From an uncultured Acidobacteriia bacterium (lineage in GTDB: Bacteria > Acidobacteriota > Terriglobia > Bryobacterales > Bryobacteraceae): a stretch of 64,000 nt of DNA. Numbering within the stretch: the first letter of the stretch is position 1; each line of letters starts with the position of its first letter. The notes under the pieces are model-generated. The model was not told where the DNA came from. It searched no databases and saw nothing but the letters and a program-made list of their open reading frames with translations. The position numbers and the translations under genes are program-made. The DNA lies in contig CAINNJ010000058.1 in NCBI GenBank assembly GCA_903851195.1, positions 310,001-374,000 of the forward strand. The letters are read 5' to 3'. Of the stretch, positions 17,512 to 24,952 are shown piece by piece.

Positions 17512-18441
17512 TTGATCAGGAATCGTGTCACCGCCGCTGTGGTTGCGGCTTCTTTCTTGGCTCTGCTGGCTTTCGCGCAGAACCCGCCCGCCAGTCCGCA
17601 GGGAGCCCCCGCGCAGGGGCGGGGACCCGGCGGTGGCCGAGGCAGGGGCGGCCCGCGGCTGCGAAAGACCGTGCTGGTCTGGGCCGATACCCGCAACGGC
17701 ATTGCCCAGCACGATTCCACGTCCCATGCCATGGCGCTCATCGAACGCCTCGGCTACGAATCCGGCCAGTGGGACACCTTCATCCGCACCGATTCGAATA
17801 TCATTTCCTATCGCCCGCTCATGACCACCGGTCAGCCGGCGAGCGGCGGCCCCAGCCTCGCCAACGTGGACGCGATCTTCTACATGGGCCATCGCGATAT
17901 CCAGCTCGACGACCAGCAAAAGGCGGATCTGCTGAAATTCGTTCACGACGACGGCAAGGGTTTCGTCGCGGCGCACGTGGCCCTCACGTCCATGCAGTCC
18001 TGGCCGGAGTTCGGCGAGATGCTCGGCGGCGTGTATGACGAACATCCCTGGGGAAATGTGGCCGGAACCGTGATCAACGAAGACCCCTCTTTCCCGGCTA
18101 CCAAACACCTGCCCCCCAGTTTCGCCCTCACCGACGAGTTCTATCAGGCGAAGAACTTCTCCCGCGAAAAGAGCCGCGTTCTGCTCCGGCTGGACCTTTC
18201 CAAAATGCCGCCCAACCCGGGCGTGCACAGCACCAACGGGGACTTTCCTCTGGCATGGGCGAAGATGTACGGCAAAGGCCGCGTCTTCTACGGCTCTTTC
18301 GCGCACGCCGCGAAGACCTGGGATGACCCCGACATTTACCACATGTATTTCGAAGCCCTGCGCTGGGCGCTCGGTCTCACCGAGGGCGACGCCACGCCGC
18401 GCCCCTACACTCCCGTTGCCGCGACTCCCGCCGCACGTTAG
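17512..18441 (+). CDS. Secreted ThuA-domain (trehalose-utilization-like) protein
   Basis: 309 residues starting at the TTG at 17512. This start is chosen because AAAGGAG (17497-17503) lies 8 bases upstream and the protein then begins with a signal peptide (IRNRVTAAVVAASFLALLAFAQ); the upstream in-frame ATG at 17386 has no such support. A Gly/Arg/Pro-rich linker (about residues 22-48) precedes the ThuA domain, which has a class-I glutamine-amidotransferase-like fold: KTVLVWADT, LANVDAIFYMGHRDI, LLKFVHDDGKGFVAAHVAL, SWPEFGEMLGG, GRVFYGSFAHAAKTW. ThuA proteins are linked to sugar metabolism, but the biochemical role is unsettled. It lies 8 bases before the PQQ dehydrogenase gene, an arrangement that suggests joint sugar or alcohol oxidation in the periplasm. 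Confidence 0.8.
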   Translation: MIRNRVTAAVVAASFLALLAFAQNPPASPQGAPAQGRGPGGGRGRGGPRLRKTVLVWADTRNGIAQHDSTSHAMALIERLGYESGQWDTFIRTDSNIISYRPLMTTGQPASGGPSLANVDAIFYMGHRDIQLDDQQKADLLKFVHDDGKGFVAAHVALTSMQSWPEFGEMLGGVYDEHPWGNVAGTVINEDPSFPATKHLPPSFALTDEFYQAKNFSREKSRVLLRLDLSKMPPNPGVHSTNGDFPLAWAKMYGKGRVFYGSFAHAAKTWDDPDIYHMYFEALRWALGLTEGDATPRPYTPVAATPAAR

Positions 18442-18449
18442 GAACACAC

Positions 18450-20393
18450 ATGCGAACCCTCAATATTGCCATCGCAGGTCTTGGCCTGTCCCTTGTCGCG
18501 GCGGCACAAACAGACTGGCCTACCTTCGGACATGATCTCGCGGGGACTCGTTATTCACCCCTGAAGGAGATCACTCCGGGCAACGTCACGAAACTGACCC
18601 CGGCGTGGACTTATCACATGGACGCATCGGCACCGCCTGCCACACCCGCGCCGCCTCCACCGGAAGCCCACCCCGGCGATGCGCCGCCTCCACCCGCCGG
18701 ACGTGGCGGCCGGGGGCGCGGCGGCTTCGGCGGTCCGCGCAACTCTGAGGTTTCTCCCCTGGTCATTGATGGCGTCATGTACCTGACCACCGGTTCCAAC
18801 CGCGTGGTGGCGCTCGAGCCGGAGACGGGCAAAGAGATCTGGACCTACAGCGTGAAAGACGGCGCGCCTGCCACCCGCGGACTCGAATTCTGGGCGGGCG
18901 ATAAACAATCGCCGGCGACCCTGCTCTTCGGCACCTCGAGCGGCAAACTCATGGCGCTCAACGCGAAGACCGGCAAGCCGGTGCCCGGCTTCGGGAACGA
19001 AGGCGTGGTCGACATGAAGCCCGGCGCGCTGAACGGCCTCGCCGATTCGACCTTCGGCCTCTCCTCCCCGCCCATCGTTTATAAGAACCTGGTCATCACC
19101 GGCGCGCACGTGCAGGAAGGCCCGAGCATCGGCGCGGCGGGCGACACCCGGGCCTGGGATGTGCACACCGGCAAACTCGCCTGGCAGTTTCATTCCGTGC
19201 CCCGCCCCGGCGAACCCGGCAGCGAAACCTGGCAGGGCGACGACTGGAAGAATCGTTCCGGCACCAATGTCTGGGGCTTCTTCACCATCGATGCCGAACG
19301 CGGCATTCTCTACATGCCGTTCGGCGAGCCCACCACGGATTACTGGGGCGGTGACCGCAAAGGCCAGAATCTCTTCGGGACATCTCTGGTGGCGGTCGAC
19401 GCCATGACCGGCAAACTCAAATGGTATTTTCAGGCGGTCCATCACGACACCTGGGATTACGACATGGCCTCGCCCCCGGTGCTCTTCGACGTCACGCAGA
19501 ACGGGAAGAAAATTCCGGCCGTGGCCGAGATGTCGAAGACCGGTTACCTGTACATCCTGAACCGTGTCACCGGCGCGCCCATCTTCGGGATGGAAGAGAA
19601 GAAAGTGCCCGTGGACGACGCGCTCCCCGGCGATTCGGCCTGGCCCACCCAGCCGATCCCTGTAAAACCGCCTTCCCTCGCGCGCAACAGCTTCAAACGC
19701 GAAGACATCGCGACGGTCACGCCGGAACTGCAGAAATACTGTCAGGATCTCTTCGACAGCATTCCGGGCGGCCTGCACGCCGGCGGACCCTTTACGCATT
19801 ATTCGACGACGCCCAGCGTCATCTTCCCCAGTTCCATCGGCGGCGGCAACTGGAATCCGCCGTCGTTCGATCCCACGCTTGGTTACCTGTTCGTGAATAC
19901 GATGGATTTCGGCAGCCTGAATACGATGGTGAAAAGCGCCGACGGGACGCGCTACAGCCGGTCCGGCTATAACGGGCTCAGCCGGTTCTGGAATGCCGAC
20001 GGTAATCTGCCCTGCAACCAGCCCCCGTGGGGACGGCTGTTCGCGATCAATGTCAACACGGGCGACATCGCCTGGCAGACTCCCCTCGGCATCACCGATA
20101 CACTGCCCGCCGATAAACAGAAGACCGGACGCCCGAACATCGGCGGCTCGCTGGCCACCGCGGGCGGGCTGGTGTTCATCGGCGCCACTGACGACAGCCG
20201 CTTCCGCGCGTTCGATTCGAAGACAGGCGCCGAACTGTGGGTCACGAAAATCGATGCGGGCGCGCACTCCGCGCCGATTACTTACAAAGGCAAGGACGGG
20301 AAGCAGTACGTGGTGGTCACGGCCACTGGCGGAGGTTTTCTGGGCGACCGAAGCCGGGCGGATTCGGTCCAGGCCTTTGCATTAAAGCCCTGA
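18450..20393 (+). CDS. PQQ-dependent periplasmic dehydrogenase (quinoprotein glucose/alcohol dehydrogenase-like)
   Basis: 647 residues with a signal peptide (MRTLNIAIAGLGLSLVAAAQ). The mature N-terminus WPTFGHDLAGTRYSPL, EITPGNVTKLTPAW is the signature of PQQ dehydrogenases. Propeller blades with the W-motif-type 'ALEPETGKEIWTY', 'AVDAMTGKLKWYFQ', 'AINVNTGDIAWQT', 'AFDSKTGAELWVT' follow, together with HHDTWDYDMASPP, a conserved active-site segment of membrane-type glucose dehydrogenases. A Pro/Gly/Arg-rich insert (about 60-95) separates the first strand from the propeller. No transmembrane block or cytochrome c domain (CxxCH) is present, so it is a soluble or lipid-free form needing an external acceptor. 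Substrate is a sugar or alcohol, undetermined. Confidence 0.85.
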   Translation: MRTLNIAIAGLGLSLVAAAQTDWPTFGHDLAGTRYSPLKEITPGNVTKLTPAWTYHMDASAPPATPAPPPPEAHPGDAPPPPAGRGGRGRGGFGGPRNSEVSPLVIDGVMYLTTGSNRVVALEPETGKEIWTYSVKDGAPATRGLEFWAGDKQSPATLLFGTSSGKLMALNAKTGKPVPGFGNEGVVDMKPGALNGLADSTFGLSSPPIVYKNLVITGAHVQEGPSIGAAGDTRAWDVHTGKLAWQFHSVPRPGEPGSETWQGDDWKNRSGTNVWGFFTIDAERGILYMPFGEPTTDYWGGDRKGQNLFGTSLVAVDAMTGKLKWYFQAVHHDTWDYDMASPPVLFDVTQNGKKIPAVAEMSKTGYLYILNRVTGAPIFGMEEKKVPVDDALPGDSAWPTQPIPVKPPSLARNSFKREDIATVTPELQKYCQDLFDSIPGGLHAGGPFTHYSTTPSVIFPSSIGGGNWNPPSFDPTLGYLFVNTMDFGSLNTMVKSADGTRYSRSGYNGLSRFWNADGNLPCNQPPWGRLFAINVNTGDIAWQTPLGITDTLPADKQKTGRPNIGGSLATAGGLVFIGATDDSRFRAFDSKTGAELWVTKIDAGAHSAPITYKGKDGKQYVVVTATGGGFLGDRSRADSVQAFALKP

Positions 20394-20410
20394 CGGCCTG
20401 CGAAGATCGC

Positions 20411-21838
20411 TTACAAAGACAGCCGCAGAATCTCCGAAGCGATTCGCAGGAACGCGGTGTGGAGTTGCGCCGTCGACGGCGAGAAGACGTAGAGACCCTG
20501 CGCCTGCTTCGCGTTAAACGAAGGGGAAGCGGGATCGTTCGCGATACGCGCCATCAGGACATTGTCCGGGGGCGCGCCCGGATTCCCCCCCAGCCCGATG
20601 GCATAGATCAGCGGCGATAAGTTGGCGTCGCTGCGGATTCGGTTCGCGGCATCGTCGAAGGCATTCTGGCCGGAATTCGTCACATTGGTATTCGCCACAT
20701 ACGAATTGGCGATGCCCGCGCTGGTCAGATTGACGGGCAGGTAAGCTGTTGTGGAACCAGTGCCGTTCGTGGAATTGCCGTTTGCGTCCGTGGCGGGCAG
20801 TCCGCTCAGCGCGCCGGGCAGCGATTGCCCGGCGCTGAGTGTATTGGAATTCCAGAAACAGCCGGTACTGTTGGGCGCGGGCCGGTTTTCCGTGACGTCG
20901 TTCAGCGAGTGCGCGGCGGGGTCGGAAAGACCGCTGATCAGACTGCCGCCCGAAAAAGCCAGAACCACGCCCACCAGAGGCTTCGACAATCCCGTGCAAC
21001 CGGAGACGGGCTTTGAGATCAGCGCGGTGAAGTCCGCTGTGTAGGTATTGGCAAGCCCGTCGGTAAACAGCACGATCACGTTCAGCGCGCCGGGCTGGTT
21101 CAGCCGTTTCAGCTCTCCGTACGCATCCCACATCGCCTGCGCCGTATTGGTGGCCCCGTTATTCGATTGCAGCTGGCCGATCATCGTGGTGACATTCGGA
21201 GAGTCGCTCTTGAAACCGGAGGAAAGATGATAGGCGACAAAAGTACTGCCCGTGAAGACGACCAGCCCCACGTTGTCTCTGCCCCCGGCGAACATGTTGG
21301 TAAAGTCTGTCGCCGCCGTCCGCATGGCGCTCATCGCATTGGCCATGGAACCGGAATGGTCGAGGACCAGAACCACATTCACGTCGCGCCGCTGCGCCGT
21401 GGCGGTTAACTGAATGTGGGCTGAGCTGTAGCCGGCCAGGGAACTCATGGAGAGCGGCACATCGGCGCTGGCCGTGATAGTCACCCAACGGAAGTGTGTC
21501 GAATTATTCTGACCCACGCTGATTGAGCTGGAGATATTCTTCATCTGCCACGCGGCGGCCGAAAGATTCGCGTTGAAGACTTTTTGCGCGACCGCCGTGG
21601 CATTGCCCGTTTGCGACGCGATGTCCTGGCCGACGTTCAGAGAACGGGCGCCCGCCAGCACGGCCGCGTCGAGAGCCGCGGACACCGCCGATCGCATCAG
21701 GTAAGCGGTCGCCCCGTCCACGGCGAGGCCGACCATCGGAATCAGCGCGAGGCACAACAATGCCGCCAGCACCAGTGCCGCGCCGCGTCTGCCGTCTTTC
21801 GCTCGCCGCCGGGAGCGTCCGTCAAATGGTATCCGCAT
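20411..21838 (-). CDS. tadG: TadG-like Tad-pilus protein with von Willebrand factor A domain
   Basis: 475 residues. After a basic start (RRRAKDGRRG) there is a hydrophobic N-terminal segment (AALVLAALLCLALIPMVGLAVDGATAYLM) followed by ALDAAVLAGAR, the pattern of the TadE/TadG pseudopilin-like N-terminus (Flp pilus-assembly 'TadG-like' region). A vWA domain follows at about 155-400, with the metal-ion-dependent adhesion site motif DHSGSM, then TNTAQAM and a FTDGLAN segment. In Tad systems TadG is an envelope protein thought to anchor or tip the pilus. Its ATG directly abuts the TAA of the preceding TadE-like gene, so translation is coupled. It is the last gene of the minus-strand arm, converging with the PQQ dehydrogenase gene 17 bp away. 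Confidence 0.8.
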   Translation of the reverse strand: MRIPFDGRSRRRAKDGRRGAALVLAALLCLALIPMVGLAVDGATAYLMRSAVSAALDAAVLAGARSLNVGQDIASQTGNATAVAQKVFNANLSAAAWQMKNISSSISVGQNNSTHFRWVTITASADVPLSMSSLAGYSSAHIQLTATAQRRDVNVVLVLDHSGSMANAMSAMRTAATDFTNMFAGGRDNVGLVVFTGSTFVAYHLSSGFKSDSPNVTTMIGQLQSNNGATNTAQAMWDAYGELKRLNQPGALNVIVLFTDGLANTYTADFTALISKPVSGCTGLSKPLVGVVLAFSGGSLISGLSDPAAHSLNDVTENRPAPNSTGCFWNSNTLSAGQSLPGALSGLPATDANGNSTNGTGSTTAYLPVNLTSAGIANSYVANTNVTNSGQNAFDDAANRIRSDANLSPLIYAIGLGGNPGAPPDNVLMARIANDPASPSFNAKQAQGLYVFSPSTAQLHTAFLRIASEILRLSL

Positions 21839-22432
21839 TTAAAACATCGCCTTTGTATAAATACCCGTGCCGGTGAGAAAGCCCGCCCAGTCGTAATCGG
21901 AAGTGCTGAAATAGGTCTCGGCAAGATAAACCACGTCACCCTGCGACATCGGCATCATCGTCAGAAACGCCGCATTCACCCGCGCCGAAGGGTCGTTCAG
22001 ATTGGTGACCGCTCCCCCGCTGTCCAGCACGGAGGAAGCGGGCGTGACGTAGGAACTGGCGCGCAGTGCCGCGTTCCCGATCACAATCCGGCGCGCGCAG
22101 ACCGCCTGGCCATTTCCCGTCCCGTCGATTTCCGTCAGGAGGATGACACCGGATCCGCCCGAATCCTGGATGTGCAGGCTGCCCGCGATCTTCAGCACGA
22201 GATTTCGGTTGGCTGCCTGCGAAAAATCCACGCCCGTGGCAAACATATGAGCGACGTTGCGATTCAGAGCCTGGACTTTCATCGAACGCAGCATCGACAT
22301 GCCCACGGTTGCAGTGCCGGCCAGCAGCGGCAGAAAGACAAACGACGCGGCGAGCGCGAATTCGAGGATCGTACTGCCCCGACTCCGTAACGGATGTTTC
22401 CCGCCGGTTCTCCGCCTCATTCGGTCTCTCAT
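21839..22432 (-). CDS. tadE: TadE-like pseudopilin
   Basis: 197 residues. N-terminus is basic, then GSTILEFALAASFVFLPLL, the TadE signature in which a glycine precedes a hydrophobic stretch with a glutamate at position +5 (S-T-I-L-E), the prepilin-peptidase-type processing context. The remainder is a periplasmic domain with no recognised motif. TadE is a processed pseudopilin needed for Flp pilus assembly. It overlaps the upstream TadE-like gene by 4 bases (ATGA) and abuts the vWA gene. It could equally be called TadF; the two are hard to separate by eye. Confidence 0.75.
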   Translation of the reverse strand: MRDRMRRRTGGKHPLRSRGSTILEFALAASFVFLPLLAGTATVGMSMLRSMKVQALNRNVAHMFATGVDFSQAANRNLVLKIAGSLHIQDSGGSGVILLTEIDGTGNGQAVCARRIVIGNAALRASSYVTPASSVLDSGGAVTNLNDPSARVNAAFLTMMPMSQGDVVYLAETYFSTSDYDWAGFLTGTGIYTKAMF

Positions 22433-22944
22433 AGCGGAGGAGCCACGCCGCCGGGCGAGCCCTCGATCCTGTCCGCCGCGCTGACGTTCATCGGGATCGC
22501 GGCGCCGGAACGCAGCAGCGGAGCCAGCGGCGCGAACTGATAGCCCGAGATATCCACCTCGACCAGGTTGCCGCCCTGATTGGCTCCTGGTTTCGTGCCC
22601 AGGTCCGTCAGGCTGACCGGATCCAGAAAATGAACGGACAGCGTCCCGGATTGCGAACCGCTCAGCAGACCCATGGCCTGCGCGGTAACCACCGCCTTAA
22701 TGGAGGCCACCTGACCCAGACTACCGGAGACCTGGCCGGTCACGGCGTAGCGAACTCCTTCCTGCACGGCATGCTGCAGGCTGGCCTTGACGAACAGGCC
22801 CCACGCCGCGTCGACGATCAGAAACGCCATGGCGAAAAATGGAAGCACCATCAGCATCGCCTCGACCAGCTGGGATCCGCGCCGCCGCGGGCTCTTCCGG
22901 TCATGCGGCCCTGTTTCTGCGATCCCCGCCGCGCCTCTCCTCAC
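22429..22944 (-). CDS. TadE/TadF-like pseudopilin
   Basis: 171 residues. Basic leader (DRKSPRRRGSQ) then GSQLVEAMLMVLPFFAMAFLIVD, which fits the TadE-like pseudopilin N-terminus (G, then a hydrophobic helix with Glu at +5), followed by AAWGLFVKASLQHAVQEGVRYA, another region typical of TadE-like proteins. It overlaps the regulator gene upstream and the second pseudopilin downstream by 4 bases each. Together with its neighbour it would give the paired TadE and TadF of a complete Tad system. Confidence 0.75.
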   Translation of the reverse strand: MRRGAAGIAETGPHDRKSPRRRGSQLVEAMLMVLPFFAMAFLIVDAAWGLFVKASLQHAVQEGVRYAVTGQVSGSLGQVASIKAVVTAQAMGLLSGSQSGTLSVHFLDPVSLTDLGTKPGANQGGNLVEVDISGYQFAPLAPLLRSGAAIPMNVSAADRIEGSPGGVAPPL

Positions 22945-23693
22945 GCCGCGCCCGCCTTCGGATCGTCTCCATATCCGCGGCGCCGCTGCGGTTCCACCAG
23001 AACCAGGGAACGCAGCACGGGCCGGGCGCGGTCCTCATCGGCTTCCGTAACAAAGCCGTTCGGGCCGTCCCACGCGGCCTGGCCACAGTACGCGTTCTTC
23101 AGTCCGAAAACGGCGACCTCGAACCGATCCCGCGCGCCGATCTTCACGAACAGCTTCGAAAGGTAAATGCGCACGGTCCCTTCCGTGATACCGATACACG
23201 CGGCGATTTCTTTGTTTTTCATCCCCTGTGCGAGCAAAGTCACCAGCTGGCTCTCCCGCCTGGTCAGCATCACCGTTCTCGAATGCTCCGGTTCCGGAGC
23301 CGACGGCAGAACGCTGCCCCGGACCGCGCAGGTCAGCTGGTGGACAAATTCGTCCTCGGATATATCGCGCAGAATAAATCCGGCCACTCCCATTTCCAGT
23401 GCCTGGTGGCGAAGCTCTTCAGAGAAGGATCTTGCCCACAAAAGAAGCCGCGCACCGGGAGCCGCGCGGCGAAGAGCCGAAACCAGAGCGAGAGTCATCT
23501 CCGGGATGAGATCGATCAGGATCACTTCCGGAGCCGCTTTGCTGACAAGAGGCAGCAGGGCCGCAAGAGCGGGCTCCGCGGTAACCACGCGGAAGGAGGG
23601 GAGCCCGGTCAGTAAGGTGCGCACTCCCAGTGAGAGCAGCCGGTCGTCCGTGTAGAGAACGATGGTGGCGCCGTCGCGTTCACTGTGTTCCAT
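22941..23693 (-). CDS. LuxR-family response regulator with atypical receiver
   Basis: 250 residues. Receiver-like domain at about 10-125: the acidic pair is present (D16/D17, YTDDR) and D61 (ILIDLIP) is the probable phosphoacceptor. The conserved Thr/Ser position reads as tryptophan (LLLWARS) and the conserved Lys is R109 (GFILRDIS), so phosphorylation-driven switching may be lost or altered. The C-terminal LuxR/NarL-type HTH is at about 143-200 (LTRRESQLVTLLAQGMKNKEI, TEGTVRIYLSKL). A tail of about 50 residues follows. It is the first gene of the minus-strand tad arm, overlapping the first TadE-like gene by 4 bases, and probably regulates pilus genes. Two dyads just upstream (23702-23788) are candidate binding sites. 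Confidence 0.85.
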   Translation of the reverse strand: MEHSERDGATIVLYTDDRLLSLGVRTLLTGLPSFRVVTAEPALAALLPLVSKAAPEVILIDLIPEMTLALVSALRRAAPGARLLLWARSFSEELRHQALEMGVAGFILRDISEDEFVHQLTCAVRGSVLPSAPEPEHSRTVMLTRRESQLVTLLAQGMKNKEIAACIGITEGTVRIYLSKLFVKIGARDRFEVAVFGLKNAYCGQAAWDGPNGFVTEADEDRARPVLRSLVLVEPQRRRGYGDDPKAGAA

Positions 23694-23701
23694 AGCTCAA
23701 T

Positions 23702-23788
23702 GTTATTGGAGAATGTGTGACGAATAACAGCGCTAATACTTGTTTATTTTAGTGGTTACTCGTGGCCACATTGACCTTTAGGAGTAAC
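23702..23788. promoter_or_regulatory. Two dyads with shared GTTA(T/C)T half-sites in the divergent tad promoter region
   Basis: The 215-bp AT-rich gap between the regulator (starts 23693, minus) and the PilZ-like ORF (from about 23909, plus) contains GTTATT (23702-23707)/AATAAC (23723-23728), spacer 15, and GTTACTC (23755-23761)/GAGTAAC (23782-23788), spacer 20. The half-sites differ in one base. They are plausible operators for the adjacent LuxR-type regulator, acting on both arms of the tad locus. No convincing -35/-10 pair was picked. Confidence 0.45.
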
Positions 23789-23908
23789 ACCATCGCTGCT
23801 CCGTAATACAGTCTTTTCTGTCGCTAAGTGATCAACGGGAATTCCCCGCATACTATCAATCCTCAACCTGGATCTTTTTGCACGATTACCGTAAATTCAA
23901 ATCACGCA

Positions 23909-24595
23909 ATGATTTTGAGAAGAACAATCCGGGCAAGAGTAGAACTGCCTTGCTCTGTTTGGCTCCACGGGAACGACCTCGGCATCGTCCGGGGCGTTAC
24001 CGAGGAGTTGGCCCGGGAGTCGCTGGTCGTGATTGTAAAGCGGTATTCCGGGTCAAAGCAGTTGACAGACCCGAAGCCGCTGACGGACACGCACCTGGCC
24101 GACGCGATGTGGCTGAAAAAGGGCCTGGCGGTCCTGATCTTCGTCGAACTCCCGTGCGCCGGGATCGGCCGGCCGCGGTTGCTGCAGTGCGCGGCGGTCG
24201 TAACCCGCGTTCTGCCGCTGCCCGGCGGTCTTCGCCTCGTCGCCCGGATCGGCCGGATGAAAGTTACCAGCCGCGATCCGGAGTCTCTGCTCAGAACCCG
24301 GACCGGCAGGCACTCGCAGGCGGCGGGTGTCATTCACGCGGTCGCCCGACCGCTTAACCTTCCACCCGTGATTCAGGAGAATCACCAAAACCTCACTCAA
24401 TCCAACTCAGGAGAAAATCAAATGTCTTTCTTAAAGAATCTGTTCGTTGAAGAAGATGGCCAGGACATGGTCGAATACGGTCTGGTGATCGCGCTGGTCG
24501 TCATGGCGGCGGTCGCTCTGCTGACGGGGTTCAAGACGAACATCGCCACGGCCTACACCGCGCTCGGCACCAACGTCACCACCAACATCAAATAA
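23909..24595 (+). CDS. PilZ-like domain ORF that stays open in frame through the Flp pilin gene
   Basis: From the ATG at 23909 the frame codes a roughly 170-residue segment and then, with no stop codon, runs into the Flp pilin that starts at 24422. The first part reads RRTIRARVELPCSVWL, fitting the c-di-GMP-binding R-x3-R of PilZ domains, then VTEELARESLVV at the place of the D/N-x-S-x-x-G motif (degenerate), and RLLQCAAVVTRVLP with GLRLVARI as later PilZ-like strands. The third codon positions are GC-rich, so this is real coding sequence. Either a stop was lost or mis-sequenced, or a PilZ-pilin read-through product exists beside the separately started pilin. The start is uncertain; no strong ribosome site is visible. 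Confidence 0.5.
   Translation: MILRRTIRARVELPCSVWLHGNDLGIVRGVTEELARESLVVIVKRYSGSKQLTDPKPLTDTHLADAMWLKKGLAVLIFVELPCAGIGRPRLLQCAAVVTRVLPLPGGLRLVARIGRMKVTSRDPESLLRTRTGRHSQAAGVIHAVARPLNLPPVIQENHQNLTQSNSGENQMSFLKNLFVEEDGQDMVEYGLVIALVVMAAVALLTGFKTNIATAYTALGTNVTTNIK
24422..24595 (+). CDS. flp: Flp-type pilin 1
   Basis: 57 residues from the ATG at 24422, preceded by AGGAG (24408-24412). The sequence MSFLKNLFVEEDGQDMVEYGLVIALVVMAA is a classic Flp/Fap prepilin: short leader, then a glutamate/tyrosine pair (VEYGL) at the start of a hydrophobic helix, processed by the dedicated A24 prepilin peptidase (encoded at 32555). It is the likely major structural subunit of the tad pilus. A hairpin between it and pilin 2 would favour more product of this first gene. 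Confidence 0.9.
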   Translation: MSFLKNLFVEEDGQDMVEYGLVIALVVMAAVALLTGFKTNIATAYTALGTNVTTNIK

Positions 24596-24659
24596 AAGAC
24601 CGCGCGCAGTGCCGGGGGGCTGTCACACAGTGTCCGAAGTGCTGACACACAGGATCGGC

Positions 24660-24678
24660 GGGGCTGTCTGTCAGCCCC
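24660..24678 (+). terminator. Hairpin between the two pilin genes (attenuator or mRNA stabiliser)
   Basis: GGGGCTG (24660-24666) and CAGCCCC (24672-24678) form a perfect 7-bp stem with a TCTGT loop, 65 bases after the first pilin stop. No T-tract follows, so it is more likely a partial terminator or 3' stabiliser than a full stop. The same gap holds an inverted TGTCA/TGACA pair further upstream (24620-24647). Confidence 0.5.
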
Positions 24679-24724
24679 TCCCGGCGCGGGGCGGCGGAAA
24701 TGCCGCTCTGCCAAAGCCAGGCAT

Positions 24725-24883
24725 ATGCTCAAAAAATTTATCTACGAATGCGATGGCCAGGACCTGGTCGAGTATGCCCTGCTGGTGGCCATCGTGGCAT
24801 TGGGCTCGGTTGCCGCTCTCACGGCATTCCAGAGTGCGCTGACCGCCGCATGGGCGGCCATCAGCAGGAATTTATCGGGTTAA
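24725..24883 (+). CDS. flp: Flp-type pilin 2 (short)
   Basis: 52 residues from the ATG at 24725 to the TAA at 24881-24883. MLKKFIYECDGQDLVEYALLVAIVALGS aligns with pilin 1 (DGQD-M/L-VEY) and has the Flp hydrophobic helix, but carries a cysteine in the leader (YECDG) and has a shorter C-terminus. There is no obvious ribosome site next to its ATG. It is probably a minor pilin or a diverged duplicate. Its stop codon lies inside the first unit of the 19-bp tandem repeat that leads into cpaB. Confidence 0.85.
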   Translation: MLKKFIYECDGQDLVEYALLVAIVALGSVAALTAFQSALTAAWAAISRNLSG

Positions 24884-24951
24884 GGGCAGACAGGCGGGTT
24901 AAGGGCAGACAGGCGGGTTAAGGACAGACAGGCGGATTAAGGACAGACAGG
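24876..24951 (+). repeat. Four 19-bp tandem repeats bridging pilin 2 and cpaB
   Basis: Units at 24876-24894, 24895-24913, 24914-24932 and 24933-24951, consensus CGGGTTAAGGGCAGACAGG; units 3 and 4 read AAGGA instead of AAGGG. The first unit contains the pilin stop codon. The last unit ends 1 base before the cpaB ATG, and its AAGGA (24939-24943) sits 9 bases from that ATG, so the array supplies the cpaB ribosome site in its final copy and near-copies in the others. Confidence 0.95.
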
Positions 24952-24952
24952 T

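Noticed and set aside
24876-24951. CRISPR-like array or attachment site
   Set aside because: Only four contiguous 19-bp units, no spacers and no integrase nearby. The position explains it as a ribosome-site-bearing repeat.
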